64,000 nucleotides of DNA from an uncultured Clostridia bacterium. Its GTDB lineage: Bacteria > Bacillota > Clostridia > Oscillospirales > Ruminococcaceae. The stretch lies in contig CALXBD010000151.1 of assembly GCA_944386445.1 (NCBI GenBank), forward strand, positions 1 through 64,000, given 5' to 3'. Shown here piece after piece: positions 34,827 through 44,179 of the stretch; within the stretch, counting starts at the first letter, position 1; each line of letters opens with the position of its first letter. Below the pieces are notes generated by a model. That model did not search any database. It saw only the letters and a program-made list of their open reading frames with translations, and was not told where the DNA came from. Made by a program: the position numbers and the translations under genes.

Positions 34827-35843
34827 ATGGTTACATTGGGTAAAACCGGGATTACGGTAAATAAAAATGGATTCGGGGCGCTGCCCATTCAGCGAATTCC
34901 ACTTTCTGAAGCGGCGAAACTGCTGCGGAAAGCATTCGAAAATGGGATCACCTTTTTTGATACGGCTCACAGCTATACCGACAGTGAGGAAAAGATCGGT
35001 TATGCCCTTCATGATGTTCGGGATCAGATTTTTTTAGCTACCAAAACTCCGTCTACAACGGCAGAAGGTTTTTGGAAGGATTTGGAAACAAGTCTTAAGC
35101 GGCTTCGGACGGATTATGTGGATATTTTTCAGTTTCATAATCCCTCTTTCTGTCCGAAACCAGGAGATGGAACTGGCCTTTATGAGGCGATGCTGGAGGC
35201 AAAAAGGCAGGGGAAAATTCGCTATATCGGAATTACCAATCATCGATTGGCAGTTGCGATGGAAGCAATTGAATCCGGACTTTATGATACGTTGCAGTTC
35301 CCGTTCAGCTATCTTGCGGATGAAAAGGATCTGAAGGTAGTGGAAGCCTGCCAAAAAAAGGGAATGGGATTTTTAGCGATGAAGGCACTGGCTGGGGGAC
35401 TGATTAACAATTCAGCAGCAGCGTATGCCTATTTGGATCAGTTCCTGCATGTTCTGCCAATATGGGGAGTCCAGCGGGAGTGGGAACTGGATGAATTCCT
35501 TTCCTATGTGAAGAATCCTCCGGTTATGACCCAGGAGTTAAAACAGGTGATTGCCCATGATCGTGAGCAACTGGCGGGGGATTTCTGTCGGGGGTGTGGG
35601 TATTGTATGCCATGTCCTGCAGGAATAGAGATCAATAATTGCGCCAGGATGTCGTTGCTGATTCGCCGGGCGCCTTCTGCGGCGCAGCTAACCCCGGAAA
35701 GTCAGGCCAAGATGAAAAAGATCGAGGATTGTCTTCACTGCGGGCAGTGCAGCAGTCGATGCCCTTATGGCCTTGATACGCCAAGACTTTTGGCGGATAA
35801 TTACCGAGACTATCAAGAAATCTTAGCCGGAAAGAAGATTTGA
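34827..35843 (+). CDS. Aldo/keto reductase with C-terminal 2x[4Fe-4S] ferredoxin domain
   Basis: A 338-residue protein. An AKR barrel (DTAHSYTDSEEKIG with catalytic Asp/Tyr; Lys in ATKTPS; F-Q-F-H-N-P) is followed by two clusters, CRGCGYCMPCPAG and CLHCGQCSSRCPYG. This fusion is common in anaerobes and implies electron exchange with ferredoxin. GGAGGG lies before the ATG at 34827; 11 upstream in-frame codons lack a site. It ends at a strong terminator and closes the TetR-led gene set. Confidence 0.9.
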   Translation: MVTLGKTGITVNKNGFGALPIQRIPLSEAAKLLRKAFENGITFFDTAHSYTDSEEKIGYALHDVRDQIFLATKTPSTTAEGFWKDLETSLKRLRTDYVDIFQFHNPSFCPKPGDGTGLYEAMLEAKRQGKIRYIGITNHRLAVAMEAIESGLYDTLQFPFSYLADEKDLKVVEACQKKGMGFLAMKALAGGLINNSAAAYAYLDQFLHVLPIWGVQREWELDEFLSYVKNPPVMTQELKQVIAHDREQLAGDFCRGCGYCMPCPAGIEINNCARMSLLIRRAPSAAQLTPESQAKMKKIEDCLHCGQCSSRCPYGLDTPRLLADNYRDYQEILAGKKI

Positions 35844-35890
35844 AAAACCGTCTGCAGGTTCGGGATGACCGATTCTGCAGACGGTTTTTC
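35842..35890. terminator. Terminator between convergent genes
   Basis: GAAAAACCGTCTGCAG (35842-35857) pairs perfectly with CTGCAGACGGTTTTTC (35875-35890). The A/T flanks make it bidirectional for the 34827 and 35895 genes. Confidence 0.9.
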
Positions 35891-35894
35891 AGTA

Positions 35895-36986
35895 TTAGTC
35901 CAATGAAAAATGAGAAAGGCCGAAATAGTCGCGATAAGTATTTACCATGGTAATGTAATTTTCAAGTGGAACACTGGCAGAAATTGCATTGCTTGCAGTA
36001 AATACATGGCCGCCGTTTCCAAGTCCATTTTCGATACATGTGATTGTCTGCTGGCGAATCACTTCAGGAGAGGCAAAGCTGAGTGTATTTCCGCAATCCA
36101 TATTTCCCAAGAAGGTAATCTTGCTGCCAAACCGTTTTTTCAGTTCTTTCAAGTCCATACCAGCGCCCATATCAATTTCTCCGTAGGCATCCACACCCGA
36201 AGTAATGAGGAAATCATCGATTACACTCCAAAGGTCTCCATCACTGGCATTCGATGCCCAGCAACCCAGGCGATGGATCTCGTCACTGAGCTTCTTCAGC
36301 TCAGGCACGATAAATTCTTTATAAGATTGCGGCGAAATTAGGGGACGATTACCTGCAAAATCTCCGCCGATGCCAATGATATCCACCCCTGCGGCAGCAA
36401 GAGATTGAATGCTGCGCATACAGGCAGCTGTTGCCAATTCAAAATGCTCATGGGCAACCTCAGGCTCCAACAGCATTGTTTGCATCAGATCAACATCGGT
36501 CCAAATGCCATGGAAAAACGCCGCTGCATAAATAGGAAGATCCATGCCGCGTCGGTCCATTTCCTCTCTCAGATACTGATAGATCAAGAGAGTCTGCATA
36601 TTTTGGGGCTTTTCCAGAGCTTCTCTGCTTTGACGGTTTCGTTCAGCCACCACCTCGACTGGATCATCAGCTGGGGGCACAGAAACCGGCGGCGCAGGAT
36701 AATAATTCATAATATCTTCTGTGGGGTTTTTAATGCAATAGATCATATCATGGCCTAATTTAGCTGCTAACTCAATACGGTCTATAGCGTATTGGCGGAC
36801 CGCCCGATCATAGTTCCCGATTTCCCTAGCATAATCAGCCCAATCGGCCAGATCGCCTCCAAAATCAGCATATCGCCGCCCCAATACTGCATCTGCTACA
36901 GGAGAGAGCAATACATATTCAAAAATTGGAGTCCGGTCAGGTTGATGATGTGTAAAAGCTGCTTCAATGCGTTGTCGGTTAGTCAT
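35895..36986 (-). CDS. Uroporphyrinogen decarboxylase family protein (MtaA/CmuA-like)
   Basis: A 363-residue TIM-barrel protein of the URO-D superfamily: MTNRQRIEAAFTHHQPDRTP at the start, then G-I-G-G-D-F-A-G-N and F-L-G-N-M-D-C-G-N. In anaerobes this branch includes methylcobamide:thiol methyltransferases and many uncharacterised proteins coded near sugar catabolic genes. True HemE is unlikely because no haem genes are nearby and the arginine-rich N-terminal HemE motif is absent. AAGGAGG precedes the ATG. It is divergent from the 37207 operon. Confidence 0.8.
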   Translation of the reverse strand: MTNRQRIEAAFTHHQPDRTPIFEYVLLSPVADAVLGRRYADFGGDLADWADYAREIGNYDRAVRQYAIDRIELAAKLGHDMIYCIKNPTEDIMNYYPAPPVSVPPADDPVEVVAERNRQSREALEKPQNMQTLLIYQYLREEMDRRGMDLPIYAAAFFHGIWTDVDLMQTMLLEPEVAHEHFELATAACMRSIQSLAAAGVDIIGIGGDFAGNRPLISPQSYKEFIVPELKKLSDEIHRLGCWASNASDGDLWSVIDDFLITSGVDAYGEIDMGAGMDLKELKKRFGSKITFLGNMDCGNTLSFASPEVIRQQTITCIENGLGNGGHVFTASNAISASVPLENYITMVNTYRDYFGLSHFSLD

Positions 36987-37206
36987 GAGTATCCTCCTTG
37001 TGCAGGCTTAAAAAGCATTTTCTTTATTGTAATAGTTTTCAGGAAAAGATAAAGGGGCATTTGTGCTTTTCTTGTTGTCCGATTCTGTTTTGTGAAAACA
37101 AGTGAAAAACAGAAGAATCTTCAAATAAATTCGTCAATCCTGCAAAGACTTTTCGGCTTTCAGCTTATATAATAGAGATAACAAGTCGCAAAAGGAGTGG
37201 AATTGT

Positions 37207-38169
37207 ATGTATCGTATCGGCGTAGTCAATCTTGATGTCTCTCATCCGAAGGCTTTTTCAGAGTATCTCCGAAAGGGGAATCGGGCGCGTTATGCTGCGG
37301 TTTATAATGATGGTTTTCGCGGCGATGATGAAGTAGCTGCTTTTATGGATGAGAATGGAATCGAAAAGCGCAGCAATTCGGTTGCGGAGATGGCGCAGGA
37401 AGTGGATATCGGTTTTGTTCAGGGGTGCAACTGGGACAAACATCTTGAATATGCGCGGGAGTTTATCCGAGCAGGAAAGCCGGTCTTCATTGATAAGCCT
37501 ATTGTCGGAAATCTTCGTGATTGTCTCGCTCTGGAACAGCTGGTTAAAGAAGGGGCAACGATTTATGGTTCTTCTTCCTTAAGATATGCAGACGAAGTAA
37601 CGTCTTTTGCGGCGATTCCGGTAGAAGAAAGAGGGGAAATCGTTCATATTACGGCTACGGTCGGAGTAGATGAATTTAATTACGCGATTCACGCAGTAGA
37701 AACCATTATGGGTTTGCTTGGGCCGGATACGCGCGCGGAATCCGTCACCTATATTGGCCGCAGCGGCTGGGAAAAGGCAGGCTGTGACAGCTATTTTGTG
37801 CGGTTTAAAAACGGAGTTTCTGCGGATTACCACATATATCTGAATGCTTGGCAGGCCAGCACGATGACGGTTGTAACCACCAAAAAGACAGTGTGTACGA
37901 TTATCAATGCCGGGGTTGCCTATGGTGCCATGCTGGACCGGATTTGTGACGCTCTGGACGGGAGATCCGGAACGATTGCTCCTGTCGAAAGCCTGACGGA
38001 GTCCATAAAAATCATGTTGGCCGGACGCTCCTCCCGGCTGAAAGGCGGAGTACCGGTTCGGTTATGTGAGCTCTCTGTGGAAGATGACGGATTCGATGGC
38101 TACACCTTTGAAAAAGGATATGCGGCTGCCGCTTCGAAGATTTATCTTCCCACGGAGGGTCAGGCATGA
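37207..38169 (+). CDS. Gfo/Idh/MocA-like oxidoreductase
   Basis: A 320-residue protein with a divergent Rossmann start (M-Y-R-I-G-V-V-N-L-D-V-S-H-P), lacking the classic G-x-G-x-x-G, but with D-K-P-I in the place of E-K-P and a family-like second domain. The loss of glycines suggests altered cofactor binding or a non-redox role. AAAAGGAG precedes the ATG. Its stop overlaps the enolase-superfamily gene by four bases. First of three tightly coupled genes. Confidence 0.75.
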   Translation: MYRIGVVNLDVSHPKAFSEYLRKGNRARYAAVYNDGFRGDDEVAAFMDENGIEKRSNSVAEMAQEVDIGFVQGCNWDKHLEYAREFIRAGKPVFIDKPIVGNLRDCLALEQLVKEGATIYGSSSLRYADEVTSFAAIPVEERGEIVHITATVGVDEFNYAIHAVETIMGLLGPDTRAESVTYIGRSGWEKAGCDSYFVRFKNGVSADYHIYLNAWQASTMTVVTTKKTVCTIINAGVAYGAMLDRICDALDGRSGTIAPVESLTESIKIMLAGRSSRLKGGVPVRLCELSVEDDGFDGYTFEKGYAAAASKIYLPTEGQA

Positions 38170-39464
38170 TTACGATCCTGCAAGCAGATGCGGAGTTTGT
38201 AAGGGAGCCGCTGCTGGCTCCCTTCGGCTTTAAAGGCAACTATGTGGATGAGCTATGGCAAACTGCGGTACGGCTGCAGAGTTCCAAAGCTGAGGCTATA
38301 GGCTTGGGGGTCCAGAGCATTCTTTGGTCGGATGCTGCCGTTTTTGGGGAGAATTGTCCCAGTGGCGGAAATGCATTGATGTTCGCAATGACAAGTTATG
38401 CCATAAAAATCTGTAAAGGCATATCCTTTACAGAGCCCGGGGAGCTTCTCGACCAGCTTTTGGAGCCAGTTTTGGCTTATGGTCGGCAAATTACTGGACG
38501 TTCAGACTTGCGGATGACCTTTGCACTAAATGCGTTGGTGCCGGTAGATTTCGCAGCATGGGGCTTGTATGCACAGGAAAACGGCTTGACCAGTTTTGAT
38601 GAAATGATTCCTGCAGATGTCCGACCTGCTATGTGTTCCCATCAGGATTACTTGGGACGGATTCCGCTGATCCCCTATGGAATGGGCAAGACGGAAATCG
38701 AGAACTTACTTGACCATGGGGACTTCCTGCTGAAAATAAAAATCGGATCTGACCCACAGGGCGATCATGATCCGAAAAAGATGTTGGAATGGGATCAGGC
38801 ACGGCTGAAGTTTATTCATGACCTGGCCAAGGAGCGGCGTACGCCGTATACGGAAACCGGGAAAATCGCTTATTACCTGGATGCAAACGGCAGATATCCG
38901 AATCGCGATACCTTATTGCGGTTCCTGGACTATGCGAATCATATTGGGGCTCTGCCGCAGATTGTACTGTTGGAGGAGCCGCTTGATGAAAAGGATGCTT
39001 CAGATTTGTCAGCGCTGCCGGTACGTGTAGCAGCTGATGAGAGCGCACATTGTGTAGCGGACGCTGCGGGAAGAATGGATCAGGGATACCGGGCGATTGC
39101 GCTGAAGCCCATTGCCAAAACACTGACGATGACGTTCCGGATTCTGGAAGAGGCCTATCGGCGAAATGTTCCTTGTTTCTGCGCTGATCTAACAGTGAAT
39201 CCGGTGATGCTGGAGTGGAATAAAAACGTAGCCGCAAGATTAAATCCCCTGCCAGGGATCCGAATCGGTGTTGTGGAAACCAACGGTGCTCAGAATTATC
39301 GAAACTGGAAGCAAATGGAAGGGTATCATCCCTGCGCAGGGAGCAATTTTACCCGCCTGGAGAATGGAATTTTTCAATTGGATCAGGACTTTTACCGTTG
39401 CAGCGGCGGCATTTTGAAAGACAGCTTATATTACCACAAACTATTCGAAAGGAATTTGGCATGA
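38166..39464 (+). CDS. Enolase-superfamily enzyme (muconate-lactonising/mandelate-racemase type)
   Basis: A 432-residue protein with the superfamily's catalytic layout: K190-x-K192 in LLKIKIGSD, metal ligands D239 (YLDANGRY), E270 (LLEEPLDE) and D291 (VAADESAH), and K314 (IALKPIAKT) on the opposite face. Lysines on both sides are typical of the muconate-lactonising subgroup (cycloisomerases, epimerases, dehydratases). At 432 residues it is longer than the usual 350-380. Position between two Gfo/Idh/MocA genes suggests dehydration or epimerisation of a sugar acid or related polyol (inference). It starts with ATGA overlap and shares ATGA with the next gene. Confidence 0.82.
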   Translation: MITILQADAEFVREPLLAPFGFKGNYVDELWQTAVRLQSSKAEAIGLGVQSILWSDAAVFGENCPSGGNALMFAMTSYAIKICKGISFTEPGELLDQLLEPVLAYGRQITGRSDLRMTFALNALVPVDFAAWGLYAQENGLTSFDEMIPADVRPAMCSHQDYLGRIPLIPYGMGKTEIENLLDHGDFLLKIKIGSDPQGDHDPKKMLEWDQARLKFIHDLAKERRTPYTETGKIAYYLDANGRYPNRDTLLRFLDYANHIGALPQIVLLEEPLDEKDASDLSALPVRVAADESAHCVADAAGRMDQGYRAIALKPIAKTLTMTFRILEEAYRRNVPCFCADLTVNPVMLEWNKNVAARLNPLPGIRIGVVETNGAQNYRNWKQMEGYHPCAGSNFTRLENGIFQLDQDFYRCSGGILKDSLYYHKLFERNLA

Positions 39465-40492
39465 ACAGCATTGGATTTGGAATCATCGGCTGTGGAATGA
39501 TCTCCCAGCTTCACGCAGATGCCCTGAAAGAGGTGGAAGGAGCAGAACTGCGAGGAATATATGATCCTGTTCCCGGACGCGCGGAAGACTTTGCACAAAA
39601 AAAGGGCGGGACGCCCTATCACGATATAAACGTCCTGCTGAGCGACCCTGCAATTGAAGCCGTTTGTATATGCACTCCCAGCGGTACCCATGCGGAATTG
39701 GCAGTCCAGGTTGCCTGTGCCGGAAAGCATGTAGTAGTGGAAAAACCCATGGCGATTACCTTAGGGCAGCTGAAGCAGGTGGAGAATGCATGCAACGAAA
39801 ATCATGTGAAGTTTTGTTGCATTTCTCAGCTGCGTTTTACCCGGGATTACCGTCTGATTCGTGAAGCAGTGGCAGAAGGGAAACTTGGAAAACTTGTTTG
39901 CGGAGATGTCTATATGAAGTACTACCGGGAACCTTCCTATTACGCAGGGAGTTCCTGGCGCGGAACTTTGGCTATGGATGGCGGCGGTGCCCTGATGAAT
40001 CAGGGGATTCATGGAGTCGATCTGCTTCAAAGCATTATGGGACCAGTAAAAAGCGTCTTTGCACGAAGCAGAACGTTGCTTCACAACATAGAGGCCGAGG
40101 ATACATTATCTGCCGTTTTGGAATATGAAAATGGAGCGTTGGGGGTCATTCAGGCAACGACTTCTGTGTGTCCGGGATACAGCAGAAAGCTGGAAATTAA
40201 CGGAACCCAAGGCAGTATTACCCTCACGGAAGATCGGATCACCTCCTGGGATCTGGCCGATGCCCCGGAACACCTGGCGCATCCAGTCGAAAGCGGTATC
40301 CGCACCGCAGGAGATCCTTCAGCATTAGACGCAGCATGTCATGCAGCGCAATTATCGGATATGGTTCAGGCGATTCGCACCGATAGATCTCCGCTGGTAG
40401 ATCAAAAAGAAGGGAAAAAGGCGGTAGAAATCATCCTTGCTATTTATCGTTCCGCTCAAACCGGCAAGCCTGTAGAACTTAACGATCTGTGA
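39461..40492 (+). CDS. Gfo/Idh/MocA family oxidoreductase
   Basis: A 343-residue dehydrogenase with FGIIGCGMISQLHADAL, E-K-P-M and the H-G-V-D-L-L active-site region. GAAAGGA lies upstream of the ATG at 39461, which overlaps the enolase-superfamily stop. The 3' end overlaps the convergent araC-type gene by 14 bp. Together with genes 37207 and 38166 it likely oxidises and rearranges one carbohydrate. Confidence 0.88.
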   Translation: MNSIGFGIIGCGMISQLHADALKEVEGAELRGIYDPVPGRAEDFAQKKGGTPYHDINVLLSDPAIEAVCICTPSGTHAELAVQVACAGKHVVVEKPMAITLGQLKQVENACNENHVKFCCISQLRFTRDYRLIREAVAEGKLGKLVCGDVYMKYYREPSYYAGSSWRGTLAMDGGGALMNQGIHGVDLLQSIMGPVKSVFARSRTLLHNIEAEDTLSAVLEYENGALGVIQATTSVCPGYSRKLEINGTQGSITLTEDRITSWDLADAPEHLAHPVESGIRTAGDPSALDAACHAAQLSDMVQAIRTDRSPLVDQKEGKKAVEIILAIYRSAQTGKPVELNDL

Positions 40493-41327
40493 TCGGATTT
40501 TCCAGGGTAATATAACGACTGTCCCGATGGCGTCGGCGATATTCCATAGGAGTGCAGCCTTCCCGTTCCTTAAAATTTCGGCTGAAGTAGTGGATGCTTT
40601 GGAACCCTACCATTTCGGAAATCTCGCTGATGCTGATATCAGAATCAGACAACAACTCTTTAGCCTTCTGCATTCTGAGATTATTCAGATAACGGATAGG
40701 GGTAGAGCCGTAAACCTCTTTAAAAATCTCAATCAAGGTAGTTTTGCTCACATGGGCAAAGCTGCTCAGATCGTCCAGACTAATGATGCGGTCGAAGTTC
40801 TGGTTGATATACTCGAGCAGCTGGGACACCGGTAGTCCTTTGTAGGATTCATCCAGAACGGCGGCCTTTTCATATTGTACAAAAGCGGCACTTTTTTCGC
40901 CGTGATGCGTCCTGATAAGCCCGATCAGAAAGATGCTGAAAGCCATATTGATTACTTCGCTGCTGAATAATTCCTGAAATTGAGCCTCGGTCAGGATGTT
41001 TTTCAACTGGGCAAGAGAAGCGTCTGTATCTGTAAAAGTAACACAGGGCCCCAGTGTCCGTAGTTCCTGTTCCAAACGCTCCTCTTCGACACCGAATTTA
41101 ACGTCGATAAACTTCGGAGGACCTGCTGCTCCCTCATTCCGAAACACAGTATGCGGGATTCCGGGCTGTGCAAATAAGGCCGTACCTCGGGTAGCCGGGT
41201 AGGATTCTTCACCGACGAGAATAGAACCATCCCCTCCGGTTGGAACCAGCAGCTGCCAGAAGCTGTGGGAATGAGGAACATTACTCTCCAATTGAGGATA
41301 ACTGGCGATCCAGTAAACTTTCACCAC
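40479..41327 (-). CDS. AraC-family transcriptional regulator with cupin N-terminus
   Basis: A 282-residue regulator. Residues about 10-90 form a cupin sensor (HSHSFWQLLVP; G-I-P-H-T-V-F-R). The C-terminal ~100 residues hold two helix-turn-helix motifs ending ISEISEMVGFQSIHYFSRNF. The GTG at 41327 follows AAAGGAG by eight bases; the much longer open frame upstream reads through the promoter and lacks similarity. It is convergent with one part of the catabolic locus and divergent from the dehydrogenase at 41487, so it likely controls both. Confidence 0.85.
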   Translation of the reverse strand: MVKVYWIASYPQLESNVPHSHSFWQLLVPTGGDGSILVGEESYPATRGTALFAQPGIPHTVFRNEGAAGPPKFIDVKFGVEEERLEQELRTLGPCVTFTDTDASLAQLKNILTEAQFQELFSSEVINMAFSIFLIGLIRTHHGEKSAAFVQYEKAAVLDESYKGLPVSQLLEYINQNFDRIISLDDLSSFAHVSKTTLIEIFKEVYGSTPIRYLNNLRMQKAKELLSDSDISISEISEMVGFQSIHYFSRNFKEREGCTPMEYRRRHRDSRYITLENPITDR

Positions 41328-41361
41328 TGCAAAGACTCCTTTGCATACACTGTTTGGAATC

Positions 41362-41390
41362 ATTGTAGCATAGTTGCCAATAAAAATCAA
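41362..41390 (-). promoter_or_regulatory. Promoter of the AraC-type regulator
   Basis: On the minus strand TTGATT (41385-41390) and TACAAT (41362-41367) are spaced by 17 bp, about 35 bp from the GTG start. Confidence 0.6.
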
Positions 41391-41412
41391 ACGGACAAAA
41401 ATATAAATACTA

Positions 41413-41427
41413 TTGCAGAATCTGCAA
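41413..41427. promoter_or_regulatory. Palindromic operator candidate between araC-type and dehydrogenase genes
   Basis: TTGCAG-AAT-CTGCAA is a perfect 6-3-6 inverted repeat. It lies upstream of a TAAAAT-like -10 for the 41487 gene that lacks a good -35, which would suit activator control. Confidence 0.4.
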
Positions 41428-41486
41428 ATACATACGCCGGAGATTATGATAAAATAATAGCAGCACCACGGAAAGGATGAGCGGGT

Positions 41487-42476
41487 ATGAAAATAGCTAT
41501 GATTTTGAGTCAAGCCATGCGGGAGCGACTTTTTTCTGAAAAAGCAATGGAACGACTTCGCAATTTTGGAGAGGTAATCGTCAATGAAACCGACGATACT
41601 GGCCCTGAGCAGGTAAAAAAAGTAATTGCCGGAGCGGATATTGCCATTACTTCCTGGGGCAGCCAGCCCATAGATGAAGAGATTCTTGCTGCGGCACCGG
41701 AACTGAAGCTGGTAGTACATGCGGCGGGCAGTGTGAAACCGATTGTTTCGGATGCGCTGTGGGAAAAAGGAATTCGAGTTACCGGTTCTCCTAAACCTTT
41801 GGGAGAGGGCGTAGCAGAAACTGCATTGGGACTTTCTATCGCAGCTTCAAAGAACGTTTTCGCATTGTCGAAGAATATTGCTGCAGGCGGCTGGGCAGAA
41901 GGAAAAGATGATATCAAAGAACTTTTCGACATCACAGTGGGCGTAGTAGGAGCCGGATGGGCTGGAAAGCATTACATCCGATTAATGAAAAACTTTGGCG
42001 TGGAAATACTGATGTATGACCCTTTTATCCCGGCGGAGACAGCCCATGCGTTAGGAGCCGAAAAGGTAGAATTTGAAGACTTGCTGCGGCGCAGCGATAT
42101 CGTTTCGATCCACGCGCCGTCCATTCCAGAGACATATCATATGTTTAATGCTGAAACATTGGCGCTGATGAAAAAGGATGCCATTCTGATCAATACCGCC
42201 AGAGGCTCTATTTTGGATGAGAAAGCACTTTATGCTCATATGACGGCCGGTAATCTGAAATATGCTTGCTTAGATGTTACCGATCCGGAGCCTCCGGCAA
42301 AAGATCATCCGCTGCGGACGCTTCCTAATGTGATATTCACCCCCCACTTGGCAGGATTGGTCAATAACGGTCAACGGAGAATCGGGATCCATACCGGAAA
42401 TGAGATTGCCAAATTTCTGGAAGGAAGCCGGATGGACTGTGAAGTAACAAAAGAAATGCTGAAAACAATGGCCTGA
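41487..42476 (+). CDS. D-isomer-specific 2-hydroxyacid dehydrogenase
   Basis: A 329-residue NAD-dependent enzyme of the phosphoglycerate/D-2-hydroxyacid dehydrogenase family. NAD motif V-G-V-V-G-A-G-W-A-G, catalytic Arg in NTARGS, Glu in DVTDPEPP and His in TPHLAG are all present. There is no ACT domain, so it is not a regulated SerA. GGAAAGGATG precedes the ATG. Its divergence from the AraC-type regulator ties it to the 37-40 kb locus, where a 2-keto acid could be an intermediate. Confidence 0.88.
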   Translation: MKIAMILSQAMRERLFSEKAMERLRNFGEVIVNETDDTGPEQVKKVIAGADIAITSWGSQPIDEEILAAAPELKLVVHAAGSVKPIVSDALWEKGIRVTGSPKPLGEGVAETALGLSIAASKNVFALSKNIAAGGWAEGKDDIKELFDITVGVVGAGWAGKHYIRLMKNFGVEILMYDPFIPAETAHALGAEKVEFEDLLRRSDIVSIHAPSIPETYHMFNAETLALMKKDAILINTARGSILDEKALYAHMTAGNLKYACLDVTDPEPPAKDHPLRTLPNVIFTPHLAGLVNNGQRRIGIHTGNEIAKFLEGSRMDCEVTKEMLKTMA

Positions 42477-42482
42477 ACAGAT

Positions 42483-42525
42483 TTCCCGGCATACCACTTC
42501 CAATGTGGCGTGTCGGGAATTTTTT
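42483..42525 (+). terminator. Terminator after the hydroxyacid dehydrogenase
   Basis: TTCCCG...CCAC pairs with GTGG...CGGGAA with small internal mismatches, followed by TTTTTT. Confidence 0.8.
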
Positions 42526-42568
42526 GTGTTGGAAAATATAAATTTTTTTTTAAAAAATTTCAAAACTT

Positions 42569-42597
42569 TCGACTTGAGCTGATTTTTCTGTTATAAT
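42569..42597 (+). promoter_or_regulatory. Promoter of the DUF1538-PII operon
   Basis: TCGACT (42569-42574) and TATAAT (42592-42597) are spaced by 17 bp, about 55 bp before the ATG. Confidence 0.5.
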
Positions 42598-42652
42598 AAA
42601 GAGGAAGATAAAATCTAATGCGTTAAAGCATTGACAGGAAAGAGGTGGCTCT

Positions 42653-44158
42653 ATGAATCAAACGCTGAAGGAAAAAATTAAAGAAGCGCTGACCTCTGTT
42701 TTGCCTATCACCCTCATCGTCTTACTGCTGAGCATCACCATTACACCGCTTCCTGCGGGAACAATGATGATGTTTATTACCGGCGCGGGACTTCTTATCG
42801 TGGGAATGGGCTTTTTTTCTTTGGGAACGGATGTGGCGATGCTGCCTATCGGGGACGGCATCGGTGCAGAGATTACCAAATCCAGAAAACTATCGGTGAT
42901 GCTACCGATCGGCTTTTTTATCGGAGCAGTGGTGACCATCGCAGAACCGGATCTTACCGTATTGGCGAACCAGGTTCCGGCGATTTCTAATCCGGTGCTG
43001 ATTTTAACAGTGGCGGCAGGTGTCGGACTGTTTTTGATTGTGGCCATTTTACGTACGGTGTTCCGAATCCCGCTATCATGGATGTTGGTGGGGTTCTATA
43101 TTCTGGTATTTTTGCTGGCCTTCTTGGCACCACGGGATTTTGTAGCAGTTGCGTTTGATTCGGGCGGTGTAACGACAGGTCCTATTACAGTACCATTTAT
43201 CATGGCGTTGGGCATCGGCATGGCTTCCATCCGTTCAGATGAAGGCTCCCGGGAGGATAGCTTCGGATTAGTAGCGCTCTGCAGTATTGGCCCGATTTTG
43301 GCGGTATTGTTGTTGGGAATTTTTTACAATCCATCGACAGCCAATTATACGCCGGCAGAAGTTCCGGATGTTTTTACAACTGCTGATATGGCCAGTCAAT
43401 TTGCTGGAGGTTTTCCGACGTATTTGAAAGAAGTGGCCGTTGCTCTGGTTCCTATTTTGATTTTTTCCTTGATTTTCCAACTAATTTCCCGCAGATTTCG
43501 GAAACGGCAGATTATCAAGATCAGCGTAGGCGGCGTGTATACATTTATTGGGTTGGTGCTGTTTTTAACAGGCGTAAACGTGGGATTTATGCCGGCTGGT
43601 CACTACATTGGGCAGGAGCTGGCGGTATCTTCATACAAATGGCTGCTGATTCCTTTGGGGATGATTATCGGCTATTTCATTGTAGCTGCAGAACCGGCTG
43701 TCCATGTTCTCAATAAGCAGGTCGAGGAGATTTCCGATGGCGCAATCCCACAAAAATCCATGCAGTTGTGTTTGTCCATCGGCGTAGCCGTATCCATAGG
43801 GTTAGCAATGCTGCGAATTTTGACGGGGTTGTCCATTTTCTGGTTGTTGATTCCCGGATATGCGTTGTCCATTGGCCTAACATTTTTTGTGCCCAAGATT
43901 TTTACCGGTATCGCATTTGATTCCGGCGGGGTAGCCAGCGGTCCTATGACAGCTACCTTCTTGCTGCCTTTTGCGATGGGAGCCTGTGAGAGCCTGGGAG
44001 GGGATATCCTGACAGATGCATTCGGCATCGTTGCGATGGTCGCGATGACACCGTTGATTACCATCCAGCTTTTAGGCCTTGTATATAAATTCCAGCAGAA
44101 GAAAGCTGCCCGGCAACCGGCTCTTCCGGCAGCCGAGGAAGAGATCATTGATTTGTAA
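42653..44158 (+). CDS. DUF1538 integral membrane protein (two tandem domains)
   Basis: A 501-residue polytopic membrane protein made of two homologous halves. Each half contains the repeated block F-D-S-G-G-V-x-x-G-P (VAFDSGGVTTGPITVPF and IAFDSGGVASGPMTATF) and an A-E-P motif (IAEPDL, AAEPAV). The inverted or tandem repeat and conserved Asp/Ser/Gly patches suggest a secondary transporter. No substrate is known for DUF1538. GAAAGAGGTGG precedes the ATG. The next gene encodes a PII-like protein, reminiscent of AmtB-GlnK. Confidence 0.85.
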   Translation: MNQTLKEKIKEALTSVLPITLIVLLLSITITPLPAGTMMMFITGAGLLIVGMGFFSLGTDVAMLPIGDGIGAEITKSRKLSVMLPIGFFIGAVVTIAEPDLTVLANQVPAISNPVLILTVAAGVGLFLIVAILRTVFRIPLSWMLVGFYILVFLLAFLAPRDFVAVAFDSGGVTTGPITVPFIMALGIGMASIRSDEGSREDSFGLVALCSIGPILAVLLLGIFYNPSTANYTPAEVPDVFTTADMASQFAGGFPTYLKEVAVALVPILIFSLIFQLISRRFRKRQIIKISVGGVYTFIGLVLFLTGVNVGFMPAGHYIGQELAVSSYKWLLIPLGMIIGYFIVAAEPAVHVLNKQVEEISDGAIPQKSMQLCLSIGVAVSIGLAMLRILTGLSIFWLLIPGYALSIGLTFFVPKIFTGIAFDSGGVASGPMTATFLLPFAMGACESLGGDILTDAFGIVAMVAMTPLITIQLLGLVYKFQQKKAARQPALPAAEEEIIDL

Positions 44159-44179
44159 ACTGAGCGGAGGTGTGCGCCT

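Noticed and set aside
35895..36986. HemE (true uroporphyrinogen decarboxylase)
   Set aside because: Haem-pathway neighbours and the N-terminal HemE motif are lacking; the MtaA/CmuA-like branch fits better.
41328..41720. N-terminal extension of about 130 codons to the AraC-type regulator
   Set aside because: It runs through the regulator's own promoter and the divergent operator and lacks family similarity; GTG 41327 has a proper ribosome site.
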